From positions 309,331 through 373,330 of the forward strand of contig JAHCLO010000003.1 of assembly GCA_026125285.1 (NCBI GenBank): 64,000 bases of DNA. Direction: 5' to 3'. Below, piece by piece: positions 46,342 through 55,618 of the stretch (the first letter of the stretch is position 1; every line of letters starts with the position of its first letter). The translations under genes and the position numbers were made by a program. The DNA is from Verrucomicrobiia bacterium (lineage in GTDB: Bacteria > Verrucomicrobiota > Verrucomicrobiia > Limisphaerales > JADLHS01). A model generated the notes under the pieces. That model saw only the letters and a program-made list of their open reading frames with translations. It was not told where the DNA came from and did not search any database.

Positions 46342-46412
46342 GGGCGCGTCACTTCGTACGCGCCGTTCACCCAACGGCGGGCGGACCGCGACGCGCACGG
46401 AGTGACGCGCCC
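46342..46412. repeat. Palindromic repeat, GGGCGCGTCA type, copy 2
   Basis: 71 bp. GGGCGCGTCACTTCGTACGC at the left is answered by GCGCACGGAGTGACGCGCCC at the right. Same family as 27182-27250. It lies in the 188-bp gap between two convergent genes. Confidence 0.7.
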
Positions 46413-46498
46413 CACCGACTCCGAGCGCAGCTTCCGAAACTTCTCCGTCGCCGCACAAGCTCTTTCCTGGGCGTGCGACTGTTTGCGGCGCTGAGGGA

Positions 46499-47452
46499 TC
46501 ACCCGCCCTTCACGAGATTGAATGGCATTTCAATGAATCCGCCGACCCAGAACTTCTTGTCGGTGTTCGCACCGTCAAACACGGTTCGGGAGTAAAAGCC
46601 CGCGCGCAGGCGCCGCTTTGAAGTGGTGTAACTGAAGCCCGCTTCAACGGAGTCATTGTTCTCCCGAACCCCTCGCGGATACATGATTTCCCGGGTGACC
46701 GAGTCATAAGCGATATTGTCTCCGGTGACCGTCCCCAAGTGGCGATAGCCGACGTTCAACTCCCAGCGCTGAATCTGCTGAAAGAGGCCCGCCGAGACGA
46801 TGTACTGGTCATTGGCCGTGGTGCGATTCCAACGGAACAAGCCATCCGCATAGCAGCCCAGTCCCGGCCAGCCAAAGTGTTTTCGCAGGAGCAGTTCCGG
46901 TTCAATCGCGGCCGAACGGTTGCCCGGCGCGAACGGGAAATCCTTGTCATAGCTGCCGGGCAGCACCGCGCCGGCGCGGAAAGTCAGTGTGGGTTGCCAG
47001 GGACAACTCTCGGCATCCTCCCGCAGAATCTGGTAACGCACCCCGAGCGATATATCCATCAGCCCCGAGGTGGACTCGGAGCGTCCGTTGGGGGAGTAGT
47101 TGGAGAAGTGGCGCCAGCCGGCGGTGGTGTAACCCACAGCGAGGTCCGCCGCCCATCGCTCCGTGAGGCCGTACTGGAGCGTGAGATAACCCTGGTTGAT
47201 GTCTATGCCGTAATGCTCGCCGCTCTTGCGGTAATCAACCTTGTGCCGGTCGTTACCCGCCCAGAAATAGTAGGCTTCCGATTCCTGATAGACCAGTCCT
47301 GCGACCAACTCGCCGCGCGCGGGGACATCCGCCCACTGGGCGAAGGGCGCGTGGGGAACGTTTTCCGTGGCCGCGGATCTTCGTGCCGCACCCGGCACGG
47401 TCGCCACAGCCACCGCCAGTATTAACGAGCGGGTAAATCGGGTAGGGTTCAT
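46499..47452 (-). CDS. Predicted outer-membrane beta-barrel protein
   Basis: About 317 residues. ATG 47452 follows AGGATGAAC, with AGGA about 6 bases upstream; another in-frame ATG lies 6 bases earlier. Signal peptide MNPTRFTRSLILAVAVATVPGAA. The mature protein alternates aromatic and polar residues as in barrels (YLTLQYGLTERWAADLAVGY, SAGLFQQIQRWELNVGYRHLG, VEAGFSYTTSKRRLRAGFYSRT) and ends near FWVGGFIEMPFNL. It resembles transporter-like or MetA-pathway outer-membrane proteins of unknown cargo. Part of its sequence is duplicated upstream of glgC. Confidence 0.75.
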   Translation of the reverse strand: MNPTRFTRSLILAVAVATVPGAARRSAATENVPHAPFAQWADVPARGELVAGLVYQESEAYYFWAGNDRHKVDYRKSGEHYGIDINQGYLTLQYGLTERWAADLAVGYTTAGWRHFSNYSPNGRSESTSGLMDISLGVRYQILREDAESCPWQPTLTFRAGAVLPGSYDKDFPFAPGNRSAAIEPELLLRKHFGWPGLGCYADGLFRWNRTTANDQYIVSAGLFQQIQRWELNVGYRHLGTVTGDNIAYDSVTREIMYPRGVRENNDSVEAGFSYTTSKRRLRAGFYSRTVFDGANTDKKFWVGGFIEMPFNLVKGG

Positions 47453-47559
47453 GTTCATCCTGGTAGGAATAGGCTGTTGGTTCATGGTTAACCAAAACGC
47501 AAGTGCCCGGAAACTAGGTGTCACAGCAACAACGCTCAAGCGAAATCTGACAGTCGGCC

Positions 47560-47655
47560 AGTCCCACTCGGAGCGTCCGTTGGGGGAGTAGTTGGAGAAG
47601 TAGCGCCAGCCGGCGACAGTGAAACCATCAGCGAGTCCAGCCGCCCACTCGGCGA
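47560..47655. repeat. Duplicated fragment of the barrel gene upstream of glgC
   Basis: About 90 bp containing CTCGGAGCGTCCGTTGGGGG and the following stretch to about 47650. It matches the interior of the barrel gene at about 47075-47165 in the same orientation with roughly 85% identity by eye. It is too short to be functional and lies directly upstream of the glgC leader. Confidence 0.75.
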
Positions 47656-47737
47656 AGCGTGCTTGACGGATGCCGCTTGCCCGAACCCGTGCTTGGGTCT
47701 ATAAGTGGTTCAACGTCGCACCCAAAAGGGTTCTCTT

Positions 47738-49045
47738 ATGACATACGCCGGCCGCCAATCAATCAACACCAGCAAAGTCCTTTGTGTCATCATGGGTGGC
47801 GGACAGGGAACGCGCCTGTTTCCGCTCACCAAGGAGCGGGCCAAACCCGCCGTGCCGTTGGCCGGCAAGTACCGGCTCGTGGATGTGCCCATCTCCAACT
47901 GTATCAATTCCGGCTTCCGGCGGATTTACATTCTGACCCAGTTCAATTCCACGTCCTTGCACCGGCACATTTCGCAATCGTACAAATTCGACCAGTTCTC
48001 CAGCGGCTTCGTCGAAATGCTGGCGGCGCAACAGACGCTGAACGACGCCTCCTGGTATGAGGGCACGGCCGACGCGGTGCGCAAGAACTTGATCCACTTT
48101 CTGAACCACGATTTCGATCATCTGCTGATTCTGAGCGGCGACCAGTTGTATCGGATGGATTTCCGCCACGTGGTCAACCAGCACCGCGAAACCAACGCGG
48201 ACGTCACGATCGCCACGATTCCCGTGGGCCGCAACGAAGCCCAATCCTTGGGCATCATGCAGATCAACGAGCAGCGGCGCATCACCCGGTTCGTGGAGAA
48301 ACCCAAAGACGCTGCGGTGCAGGATTCGTTGCGCCTGCCCTCTGAGTGGCACCCCAAACTGGGCATTGACGGCGGCCAGGAACTGTTCCTGGCGTCCATG
48401 GGCATTTACGTTTTCAACCGCGAGGTTCTGCGCAGTCTGCTCGACAACTCGTTCACGGACTTCGGCAAGCACATCATCCCGCGTGCGATTGACACCCACC
48501 AGGTCTATTCGCACGTCTTTCAGGGCTATTGGGAGGACATTGGCACCATCCGGGCGTTCTTTGAAGCCAACCTGGACGTGGCCGCCGAGTTGCCCCGATT
48601 CAATCTCTTTGACATGAGCGCGCCCATCTTCAGCCGGCCGCGCTTCCTCCCCGGCTCCAAGATCAACAGCGCGCACATTGATCACGCCGTGGTTTCCGAC
48701 GGGTGCATCATCAATCAGGCGCGCATTTCGCAGAGCACGATCGGCCTGCGCATGCTCGTGGGCGCGGGCACGGAATTGCACCGGGTGGTGGCACTGGGCT
48801 GCGATTATTATGAATCGCAAGATTCCATCGTTCAACACGAGCGCGCGGGCAAACCGCGGATCGGCATCGGCGCGGGCTGCCGCATTGAGAACGCCATCAT
48901 AGACAAGAACGCCCGCATCGGGAACAACGTGGTCCTCTCCCCGGCCGGCAAGCCGGAGAATTTCGACCACGAGCTTTACTACATCCGCGACGGAATCGTG
49001 ATTGTCCCGCGCGGGGGCATGATCCCGCACGGCATGGTGATCTGA
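47738..49045 (+). CDS. glgC: Glucose-1-phosphate adenylyltransferase
   Basis: Makes ADP-glucose for glycogen synthesis. 435 residues. ATG 47738 has AAAGGG 8 bases upstream. Signatures: VIMGGGQGTRLFPLTKERAKPAVPLAGKYR (nucleotide loop), WYEGTADAVRKN, LSGDQLYRMD, FVEKPKD (glucose-1-phosphate Lys), GYWEDIGTI, and a C-terminal left-handed beta-helix domain for allosteric control. Full length. No other glycogen gene adjoins it. Confidence 0.95.
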   Translation: MTYAGRQSINTSKVLCVIMGGGQGTRLFPLTKERAKPAVPLAGKYRLVDVPISNCINSGFRRIYILTQFNSTSLHRHISQSYKFDQFSSGFVEMLAAQQTLNDASWYEGTADAVRKNLIHFLNHDFDHLLILSGDQLYRMDFRHVVNQHRETNADVTIATIPVGRNEAQSLGIMQINEQRRITRFVEKPKDAAVQDSLRLPSEWHPKLGIDGGQELFLASMGIYVFNREVLRSLLDNSFTDFGKHIIPRAIDTHQVYSHVFQGYWEDIGTIRAFFEANLDVAAELPRFNLFDMSAPIFSRPRFLPGSKINSAHIDHAVVSDGCIINQARISQSTIGLRMLVGAGTELHRVVALGCDYYESQDSIVQHERAGKPRIGIGAGCRIENAIIDKNARIGNNVVLSPAGKPENFDHELYYIRDGIVIVPRGGMIPHGMVI

Positions 49046-49065
49046 AAAGCTAGGCTCGCGCAGGA

Positions 49066-49098
49066 TTCGCATGGGAATTGTGCCTGGCACAATGCGAA
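49066..49098. terminator. Hairpin after glgC
   Basis: ATTGTGCC and GGCACAAT form a perfect stem around a single base, extended by an outer TTCGCA/TGCGAA pair. It lies 20 bases after the glgC stop, but no T-run follows, so it may be an RNA-stability hairpin rather than an intrinsic terminator. Confidence 0.4.
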
Positions 49099-49125
49099 GC
49101 ATTGCCGAAGGAGTGAGTGAGAATC

Positions 49126-49330
49126 CATTTTGAGCTTGCTGATTTAGGCAAAGTGGCGATGGCGGCGCGAGTGCGGGCGGAAACGGCGGAAACGGCGGTG
49201 ACGGCGGCCTAGCTGGCGGAGCGGTTGCGGCTGGGCACGGCGGGGGAGGCGAACAACCGGCTGTATCGGTGGCGGAAAGGACTGTTGAGGAAAAGAAGCG
49301 AATGTGGACAGTACAAAGACCCCTTACACC
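49126..49330 (+). pseudogene. C-terminal remnant of a RAYT transposase
   Basis: The frame reads DLGKVAMAARVRAET..., a stop, then LAERLRLGTAGEANNRLYRW. This matches the C-terminal helical tail of the intact RAYT at 51460 (AKVAIARRLREETTVSLKWIARRLQMGT). A degenerate right end (ACAGTACAAAGACCCCTTAC) follows, like that of the intact element. Most of the gene is lost and a stop codon is present. Confidence 0.7.
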
Positions 49331-50229
49331 TTGAACCTGGTCGCTGTGCTCACAAACAACGGGCCGGCTTGGGTGCTGACCAATCGCGTCCGGTTCGAGG
49401 CGGACGACATTGGAAGCGCGCAGAAGGTATGGAGCGCGGACAATCCGGATGGCCGACCGGTGGCGAACGGCGCGGAACTGACCGCCACGCTGTATTACAT
49501 CAATCTGCCGACCAACAACTCGGACTTCGGGTTGAAATTCGCCCGCGTGCTGCTGGACGGCGAAGTCCACGACCAGAAATGCTTCTGGGCGTTTTACCCG
49601 GCAGACGCGTTCAACCATCCCGGCCCCAACCCGCCGCCAGATGGGAGTCAGGGTAAGCGACCACGAAACTACTTTTACTATTACATGCAAACGCAGGCCG
49701 GTGCGCCGACCAAGACGCAGCACGGGCCTTTCTACAAGGGGGACGCGGAACATTGGGGAACCTCGGAATTTGAACCTTGGCCACCTTACAGGTACTTCGC
49801 TGCTTACAGCCAGACCTCGCGCCACCCCCAGGGCAAAACATTCCCGAGCCAGGGGTGAACGGCGGGACAAAACTGACTTACATAGACCTATTTGCGTGGG
49901 CCGCTCGCCACGAGAGGGCGCACCATAAGAACTACAACCGGTTCTGGGGCGCCTCTGGAGTAAATCCCCAAGACGATCAAGACCAACCGTATGGAGACCA
50001 TTTGCCGGATTTACAGGAGCAATACATGGGAAACGAGGGTGGTCCGTACGATCCAAGCACGCCCGATACGCATCCGACCGACCAGTATCCCCCATTCGGT
50101 CAAGTGCCGGATCAGCAGCGCCACAACTGCAATTCGATTCATGCGGAGGAGTGGACGCAGGAACAGCAAGAGGCGTCCTTCGAATTCGACTGGGCCGCCC
50201 CAGGCAAGAATTGGCCATGTGGTCCTTAA
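49331..50229 (+). pseudogene. Broken surface protein C-terminus with HExxH metalloprotease-like motif
   Basis: The 5' end is lost at the RAYT remnant. The first frame (NLVAVLTNNGPAWVLTNRVR... to about 49830) is a beta-rich domain (VANGAELTATLYYINLPTNNSDFGLKFARVLLDGE). A one-base shift, probably in the C-run near 49825, moves the reading to the next frame: LTYIDLFAWAARHERAHHKNYNRFWG, where HERAHH contains HExxH, the zinc-protease signature. Then DDQDQPYGDHLPDLQEQYMG resembles a calcium-binding TSP3-type repeat. It ends at 50229. A secreted gene starts 20 bp later. Zinc protease activity is inference from the motif alone. Confidence 0.65.
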
Positions 50230-50248
50230 CGTTTGAACGACAATGATC

Positions 50249-51334
50249 ATGAAAACACGAATCACTCTATGGCTTGCGTTTGGCGCCATCGTTTTCACTC
50301 TGCATTCTGTATCTGTAGCGCAGGAGTCCTGGGAGTACCTGATGGAATCAAACAGACCCAAGAACGCCGCGGAGCAAAGAGCCTGGGACTTGTTGAAAGA
50401 ATGCCGGCATCAGGGTAGCGAGGGAGCGCGTAAACTAATTGCCGAAATGCTACGCCTGCCGCTCAAGTACCGCGACAAAGCCCTGCAGGTACTCGCACTC
50501 ACCCATACGCCGGAGGCGCAGGAATATCTATTGTGGCTGGCTGTGTCAGCGACTAACACCTATGCGGCAGTTTTGTATCTCGAGAACAACTGGGACCTTG
50601 CTGGCGCCCGAAAACTGCTGGCTCTGAGGGACATGTCCCTGTTGGTCATAAACCACTTTACGGAGCACAAGGTCCCTTCCGACGCCGAGATTCTTAAAGA
50701 AACGGCGCGTCTTCTCCAAACGGATAACTTCATTGTTCGGGGGAACTGTGCGTACTATCTGGAGACAGATAGCAGCACCAACGGCGCTCGGCAAAAAGTG
50801 GAGATGCTGGTCAAGTCGCTCCAGAGCCTTGAACAGCTTTCGGGTTTTACCAATCGCATGCTTATGGCGTTTGAGGTGATCCATGTGTGGACAGAAGGCG
50901 GACACGCCTGCCGCGGCATGATCAACGCCCTGGCCGATAGCGGTGGCATTTCATTGGAGTTGCTGCGGGAACTGACGCCTCGCGAGCCAGGTCTCGCGCG
51001 GGATTGCGTGCTGGTGGCGCGATCGTGGAAGAAGGACGCCAGCGTCAAGCCGGAACTCTATCGGATTATCCGGGAGCAATCGGTCGGTCTGCTGCGATAC
51101 CACGCGGTCAACTCGTTTATGCGTAACGGTGCGTTGGCGGACGTGCCGGAATTGGAGTGGGTGGCCACCCACGACCCACTGTTTGGGGAATTGGACAATG
51201 AAGGCAAGGAACAGTATCGCGCCTTTCTCCGGGAGACGTTTAGGACCGGGGCGGAAGTGCCGGATCGGATTTACCCAATCCGCGAAGCTGCTCTTGAAAC
51301 CATTCGCCGGATTAAGAGCGCGAACCGGAATTGA
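50249..51334 (+). CDS. Secreted helical-repeat protein next to the HExxH fragment
   Basis: 361 residues. Signal peptide MKTRITLWLAFGAIVFTLHSVSVAQ. The rest is helical with HEAT-like hairpins (ALQVLALTHTPEAQEYLLWLAV, NAYYLE-type segments, VARSWKKDASVKPELYRIIREQS, DVPELEWVATHDPLFGELDNEG). No enzymatic motif is seen. It lies 20 bp after the broken HExxH gene in the same direction. An inhibitor or chaperone for that protein is a reasonable guess. The frame is intact while its neighbours are damaged. Confidence 0.65.
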   Translation: MKTRITLWLAFGAIVFTLHSVSVAQESWEYLMESNRPKNAAEQRAWDLLKECRHQGSEGARKLIAEMLRLPLKYRDKALQVLALTHTPEAQEYLLWLAVSATNTYAAVLYLENNWDLAGARKLLALRDMSLLVINHFTEHKVPSDAEILKETARLLQTDNFIVRGNCAYYLETDSSTNGARQKVEMLVKSLQSLEQLSGFTNRMLMAFEVIHVWTEGGHACRGMINALADSGGISLELLRELTPREPGLARDCVLVARSWKKDASVKPELYRIIREQSVGLLRYHAVNSFMRNGALADVPELEWVATHDPLFGELDNEGKEQYRAFLRETFRTGAEVPDRIYPIREAALETIRRIKSANRN

Positions 51335-51356
51335 ACAATGGTTTATCGTGAAAAGC

Positions 51357-51400
51357 CAACCCTGGCCAAGAACAACTCGGACTTCGGGTTGAAGTTCGCC
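51357..51400 (+). pseudogene. Fragment repeated from the HExxH gene
   Basis: Contains AACAACTCGGACTTCGGGTT and following bases to 51400 (KNNSDFGLKFAR), nearly identical over 32 bases to 49512-49543. It is cut off by the RAYT element left end at 51401. Evidence of rearrangement or insertion into a second surface-protein gene. Confidence 0.6.
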
Positions 51401-52453
51401 CGTAAAGGGGTCGGTCAATAGTATTGACAAGTCTGGCTGCGGTTGCGACGTTGCCGGGCATGGCGCGCAAGTTGAGAGTCCAGTATCCCGGGGCGATCTA
51501 TCACGTCCTGAATCGCGGCGACCGGCGCGAGGAGATTTTCAAAGACGACCAGGATCGCGAGCGGTTTCTGGAAACGCTGGGCGAGGTCTGCGCCAAAACC
51601 GGCTGGCAGGTGCTGGCCTGTTGCCTGATGGCCAATCATTTTCATCTGGTGGTTGAGACGCCGCAGGCCAACCTGGTCGCCGGGATGAAATGGTTTCTGG
51701 GCACCTACACCAGCCGCTTCAACCGGCGGCACAAGCTCTTCGGCCATCTCTTCAGCGGTCGTTACAAGTCGCTGATCGTGGACGGCAGCGGCAACGGGTA
51801 TTTGCGGACGGTGTGCGATTACGTGCATTTGAATCCGGCACGGGCCCGGCTTTTGAAACCGGAGCGGCGGTTGCGGGAGTATCGGTGGAGCAGTTGGCCG
51901 GAGTATTTGAAGGCGCCCGGAAAACGGTGGCCGTGGCTGCGGGTGGAGCGGTTGCTGGGAGAACATCGCATTCCCCAGGACAGCGCGGCGGGCCGAAGGC
52001 AATTGGAGGAGGCGTTGGAAAGCCGCCGGGCGGCCGAAGATGGCAACGACTACAAACCCATCCGGCGCGGGTGGTTTTTCGGGGCCAAAACGCTCCAGGA
52101 GGAATTGTTGGCGGCGGTGGCCGGGCAGGCGGGCGGTTGGCATTATGGCGAGGAGTTGCGGGAAGCCGACGAAGCCAAAGCCGAGCGGATCGTGGGGGAG
52201 GAGTTGAAACGGCGTCAGTGGGAGGAGAAAGCGCTTGGCGTCCGGCGCAAGGGGGATCCCGCCAAAGTGGCCATCGCGCGCCGGCTGCGGGAGGAGACGA
52301 CGGTGTCATTGAAATGGATTGCCCGGCGGTTGCAGATGGGCACGCGCGGGCATTTACAACATTTGCTGTATTGGCAGAATCGGAAGAAGCCACATCGGAC
52401 CAAGCCAAAAGGCAAAACGTGATATGACAATACTTTTGACCGACCCCTTTACG
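51401..52453 (+). mobile_element. Complete RAYT (REP-associated Y1 transposase) element
   Basis: 1053 bp. The left end CGTAAAGGGGTCGGTCAATA and the following GTATTGACA are mirrored at 52425-52453 as inverted copies with few mismatches. The left end also contains the hairpin GTCAATA-G-TATTGAC (51414-51428). One intact transposase gene fills it. Surface-protein fragments abut both ends, and no clear target duplication is visible. Confidence 0.85.
51460..52422 (+). CDS. RAYT / Y1 HUH transposase
   Basis: 320 residues from ATG 51460 (MARKLRVQYPGAIYHVLNRG). HUH motif in MANHFHLVVETP, and the catalytic Tyr most likely in TVCDYVHLNPARARLL. RHKLFGHLFSGRYKS is typical of REP-associated tyrosine transposases. 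A C-terminal extension (from about residue 200) carries AKVAIARRLREETTVSLKWIARRLQMGT, likely a DNA-binding helix bundle. The gene is intact. It nicks single-stranded hairpin DNA and could be mobilising the surrounding element and related repeats. Confidence 0.93.
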   Translation: MARKLRVQYPGAIYHVLNRGDRREEIFKDDQDRERFLETLGEVCAKTGWQVLACCLMANHFHLVVETPQANLVAGMKWFLGTYTSRFNRRHKLFGHLFSGRYKSLIVDGSGNGYLRTVCDYVHLNPARARLLKPERRLREYRWSSWPEYLKAPGKRWPWLRVERLLGEHRIPQDSAAGRRQLEEALESRRAAEDGNDYKPIRRGWFFGAKTLQEELLAAVAGQAGGWHYGEELREADEAKAERIVGEELKRRQWEEKALGVRRKGDPAKVAIARRLREETTVSLKWIARRLQMGTRGHLQHLLYWQNRKKPHRTKPKGKT

Positions 52454-52990
52454 ACCAACATAACCGCAGTGATTGGTACGAATGAAGGTTGGCACGAAGT
52501 CTGGGTTGGTTTGCGAGGGCGTCTGGCCACCTCGCAGCAGACATGGACCGGCACACGCATAAAACTAGACCGCACGCCGCCCTTGTTGGTTCTTACCAAT
52601 TTAGCCACCGGCACCGTGTCGCAACCCATGATTCAACTCCAAGGTTATAGCGCTGAGTCGTTGATGGCTATTACCTACGACATAACCAATGCCGCTGGGT
52701 TGATTACAAACGATCTCGTTGTGGTTCTTGACAGGTATTACGATACGAACGTATGCGAGTTTACTACAAATGTGTTTCAAGCCTTTGATATCCGTCTAAC
52801 AAATGGGTTGAACATAATTACGCTGCGAGCCACGGACTTAGCTGGCAACGTTACAACGACGAACTTTTCCTTCACGCTTGATTATTCCAGCGACACGAAT
52901 GCGCCGGTCGTTGCCATCTACTGGCCAGAAGACGGGGCGCACATTTGCGGAAGCAATTTCACGTGGCGCGGCTGGGTTGATGACTTACAG
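52454..52990 (+). pseudogene. Internal fragment of a large Ig-like-repeat surface protein
   Basis: Open frame with NITAVIGTNEGWHEVWVGLRG, then TPPLLVLTNLATGTVSQPMIQLQGYS and NIITLRATDLAGNVTTTNFSFTLDYS...APVVAIYWPEDGAHICGSNFTWRGWVDD: bacterial Ig-like or cadherin-like domains of big secreted verrucomicrobial proteins. Both ends are lost: the RAYT element at the left, an IS3-type element at the right. Not functional as it stands. Confidence 0.75.
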
Positions 52991-54163
52991 GTGGACCCCA
53001 TTCTTTGGACCACGGAACGCAGAATTTAAGTTAGCTTTCCGGGCTCTGTTGGGACTTGTTTGGGTTGGTTGTTTTGCTCTGCGTTCACACTGACTACACC
53101 CTCCGAGGCTGCGGCGTCCAGCCCGGAGTGAACCCCTTCGACCCGTCAGGGTCGAAGGGGTGGGCTGAAGGGATGGACACTCGGCTGCTACTCACCGCCT
53201 ATCGCCACCGCCAGGCCGCGGGCTTGGCCCATACGACTCGGGCGAATGATACGACGCTGGGCGTCGCATAACCCAAGGCTTGGTGCGGGCGGAGGGCTGT
53301 AATCGCCAAACCACCGTGCCAATCCCCGGTGCGCCGTCAACCCGTCGGCATAGTCCTGCAGGTAGATGTCCTCCTGCTTGACGCTGCGCCAGAGCCGCTC
53401 GATGAACCGGTTGTCGATCCAGCGTCCACGACCATCCATGCTGACATCCACCCAGCCGCCTCTACGGCCTCCAAGAACGCCTCGCTGGTGAATTGACTCC
53501 CTTGGTCGGTGTTGGAGATCAACGGTTGCCTTCCGGTCGCCAACCCGGCGGTCCACGCCCGGATGCAGAACTCGCTGTCCAGCGTGTTGGACAGTTCCCA
53601 CGCCACCACATACCGACTCCACCAGTCCATCAGTGCCACCAGATACAGGAAGCCACTGGCCATCGGCACATAGGTGATGTCGCTGCACCACACCTGGTCC
53701 GGACCGCTGATTTCCAGCCCCTCAAGAGGTAAGGGTAGATCCGATGCCCTTCGCCGGGCTGGCTCAAACAACGCTTCGGATAGATCGCCTCCACCCCATC
53801 AGCGCAACAGCCGCTGCACCCGCTGCAGTTTACTAACCCTTCCCGTTGCAACAGTGCCGTCAGCCGCCGACTCCCATACACCGGGCGTTCCAAGTGCAAC
53901 TCGTCCAGCCGTCGCATCAGCGCCAGGTTCTCCGCACTCTCCGGCACCGGCTCGTAGTAGAAGCCGCTGCGGGAGAGGCCCACCAGCTCGCACTGCCGTC
54001 GGATGCTCAGTTCGGGACATGGCGTGATGAATTCCTGCCGGGCCGTGACAGACCCAACTGCCTGCACTTTTTTTTAAGCCAATCCACCTCCACGGTCAGT
54101 TGGCCGATCTTCTCGTGCAACTGGGCCACCAACTCCTGGCTGTCTTGATTGCCTGTTCGTGGG
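52991..54163 (-). mobile_element. IS3-family element, copy 1, truncated
   Basis: The left end GTGGACCCCATTCTTTGGAC is identical to the left end of copy 2 at 56960. The right part is lost at 54163, where a different IS3-type element begins, so the start of orfA is missing. The internal sequence is nearly identical to copy 2, including the 5' half of the non-coding end. Confidence 0.85.
53190..54067 (-). pseudogene. IS3-family orfB transposase, frameshifted (copy 1)
   Basis: An rve-type integrase spread over three frames. Pieces: ALMRRLDELHLERPVYGSRRL (HTH_21 region); VWCSDITYVPMASGFLYLVALMDWWSRYVVAWEL (first Asp); STNTDQGSQFTS-type segment ISNTDQGSQFTSEAF (second Asp); DNRFIERLWRSVKQEDIYL (Glu). 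At least two single-base shifts break it, at places different from those in copy 2. The A8 slippery run (54068-54075, T8 on this strand) for orfA-orfB frameshifting precedes it. Confidence 0.8.
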
Positions 54164-54275
54164 TGAAATGGACCCCAGTTTTTAGACCACTGGTATGGGT
54201 GGATTTTTTGGTGTCTGCTCCTGACCGGCTCGATGAACGAGCCGGTTAAAAAGAAAGGAAAGGACAGACAACAAA

Positions 54276-54563
54276 ATGAGAGCGAAACGACGACGGTTGG
54301 AAGCGGGCTTCAAGGCCAAGGTGGGGCTGGAAGCGTTGAAGGGGATCAAGACGGTGGCGCAGATTGCCCGGGAGTATCAGGTGCATCCCAATCAGGTCAG
54401 CCAGTGGAAGGGCGAGGTGAGTCAGCGGCTGCCCGAGGTGTTCGAGACGGGGCCGACGGTGCAAATCCAGGAGGTGAGGGAGATCGAACGGCTGGAGCGC
54501 AAAAGGTGGGCGGACGATGGAGTTGGACTGGCTCAAAAAAAGTCCAGACAACTGGGCTTGTGA
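54276..54563 (+). CDS. IS3-family orfA (HTH protein)
   Basis: 95 residues. RRRLEAGFKAKVGLEALKGIKTVAQIAREYQVHPNQVSQWKGEV is the HTH_Tnp_1 domain that recognises the element ends. A helical C-terminal part follows but looks slightly damaged (ERKRWADDGVGLAQKK), and the frame ends shortly after the slippery A7G. A one-base shift before that point is likely, since the family normally reads into LDWLKKK. Confidence 0.7.
   Translation: MRAKRRRLEAGFKAKVGLEALKGIKTVAQIAREYQVHPNQVSQWKGEVSQRLPEVFETGPTVQIQEVREIERLERKRWADDGVGLAQKKSRQLGL
54535..54542 (+). promoter_or_regulatory. Slippery A7G sequence for programmed -1 frameshifting
   Basis: AAAAAAAG at the end of orfA is the classical site where IS3-family elements shift -1 to make the OrfAB transposase. 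The IS copies at 53-54 kb and 57-58 kb have an A8 run at the same place (T8 at 54068-54075 and 58045-58052). Confidence 0.65.
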
Positions 54564-55443
54564 AGGAGCGCGCGGAACTGGTGGAGGCCCTTCCGGCGGG
54601 ACTGTCGCTGCGGGCGCAGTGCGTGCTGGGCATCTCGCGGGGGGCGTATTACTACGAGCCGCGGCCCGAAAGCGCGGAGAACCACAAACTCCTGCGCCGG
54701 CTGGACGAACTGCACCTGGAGCGTCGGTCTCGGGAGTTGGCGGCTGGCGGCGCTGTTGCGGCGTGAGGCTGGGCGGTCAATCGCAAGCGGGTGCAACGCC
54801 TGATGGCGCTGATGAGCATCGGGCGATCTACCCGCAAAGGAACACCAGCGACCGGGAGGCGGGGCACGAGATCTACCCGTATTTACTGCGTGGAAAGGAG
54901 ATCACGGGCGGATCAACGTGGTGCGCCGACATCACCTACCTCCCCGATGCGCCACGGATTCATGTATCTGGTGGCGGTGATGGATGGTGGAAGCGGTATG
55001 TGCTGGCGTGGCGTTTGAGCAATACCTTGGAGGCGGCCTTCTGCGTGTGGAACGGCAGGCGGCGCTCAAGAATGGCACGCGAGCGCCGTTGATCGACAAC
55101 ACGGATCAAAGGATCGCAGTTCACCTCACTGGCGTAAATTGAGGCGGTGGAGGAAGGGGGCACATTGGTCAGCATGGACGGCCGGGGCCGGGAAGCTGGA
55201 CAACGTGTTCGTGGAACGGCTGTGGCACTGCAGTCTCAGAGTATGAGGACATCTACCTGCGCGACTACGAGGACGGACTGGAGTTGGAGAACGGAATGTT
55301 CCACTGGTTTCGCCCATTACAACGACGAACGACCGCACCAGGCGCTGGGCTACGCGACGCCCCGGGAAGTGTATCGCTTCCCTGAATCGCATGGGGCCAG
55401 GCCGGCGAAGTGGGAGTTGAAATCAGACCGCCTGCGGCGGTAA
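54559..55443 (+). pseudogene. IS3-family orfB transposase, frameshifted (second type)
   Basis: Starts with LVKERAELVEALPAGLSLRAQCVLGISRGAYYYEPRP-like sequence. Later frames give HEIYPYLLRGKEITGGSTWCADITYLPDA (first Asp), a decayed DNTDQ..QFTS region and DERPHQALGYATPREVYRF-type C-terminal sequence. At least three frame changes interrupt it, so no active transposase is expected. Confidence 0.8.
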
Positions 55444-55618
55444 GATGACGGTGCCTAAAGAAAACGGGAGAGAGGAGGGGCCGGCATGAAAGATCGCAGC
55501 TATCTTTCCAAAAGGGTTCTGTGCGCAGAGCAGACAACAACAAAAAACCAACGATGCAGACCCAAGGAATCACACCTTATTTTCTGCGGTCAGTGGTTTG
55601 AAGATGGGGTCCACCTCA

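Larger units (their letters stand above)
54164..55618 (+). mobile_element. Second type of IS3-family element, inserted at the end of copy 1
   Basis: 1455 bp. Left end TGAAATGGACCCCAGTTTTTAG and right end (read inverted) TGAGGTGGACCCCATCTTCA match imperfectly. It encodes orfA and a decayed orfB on the plus strand. It lies against the broken end of IS copy 1, so it probably inserted into that element or recombined with it. Confidence 0.8.

Noticed and set aside
49141..49260. Low-complexity GGCGGAAAC repeat as a regulatory tract
   Set aside because: It is explained as the decayed RAYT C-terminal coding sequence.
47759..50218. 819-codon minus-strand open frame
   Set aside because: It mirrors glgC and the broken HExxH gene; no recognisable domain, and it crosses several gene boundaries.
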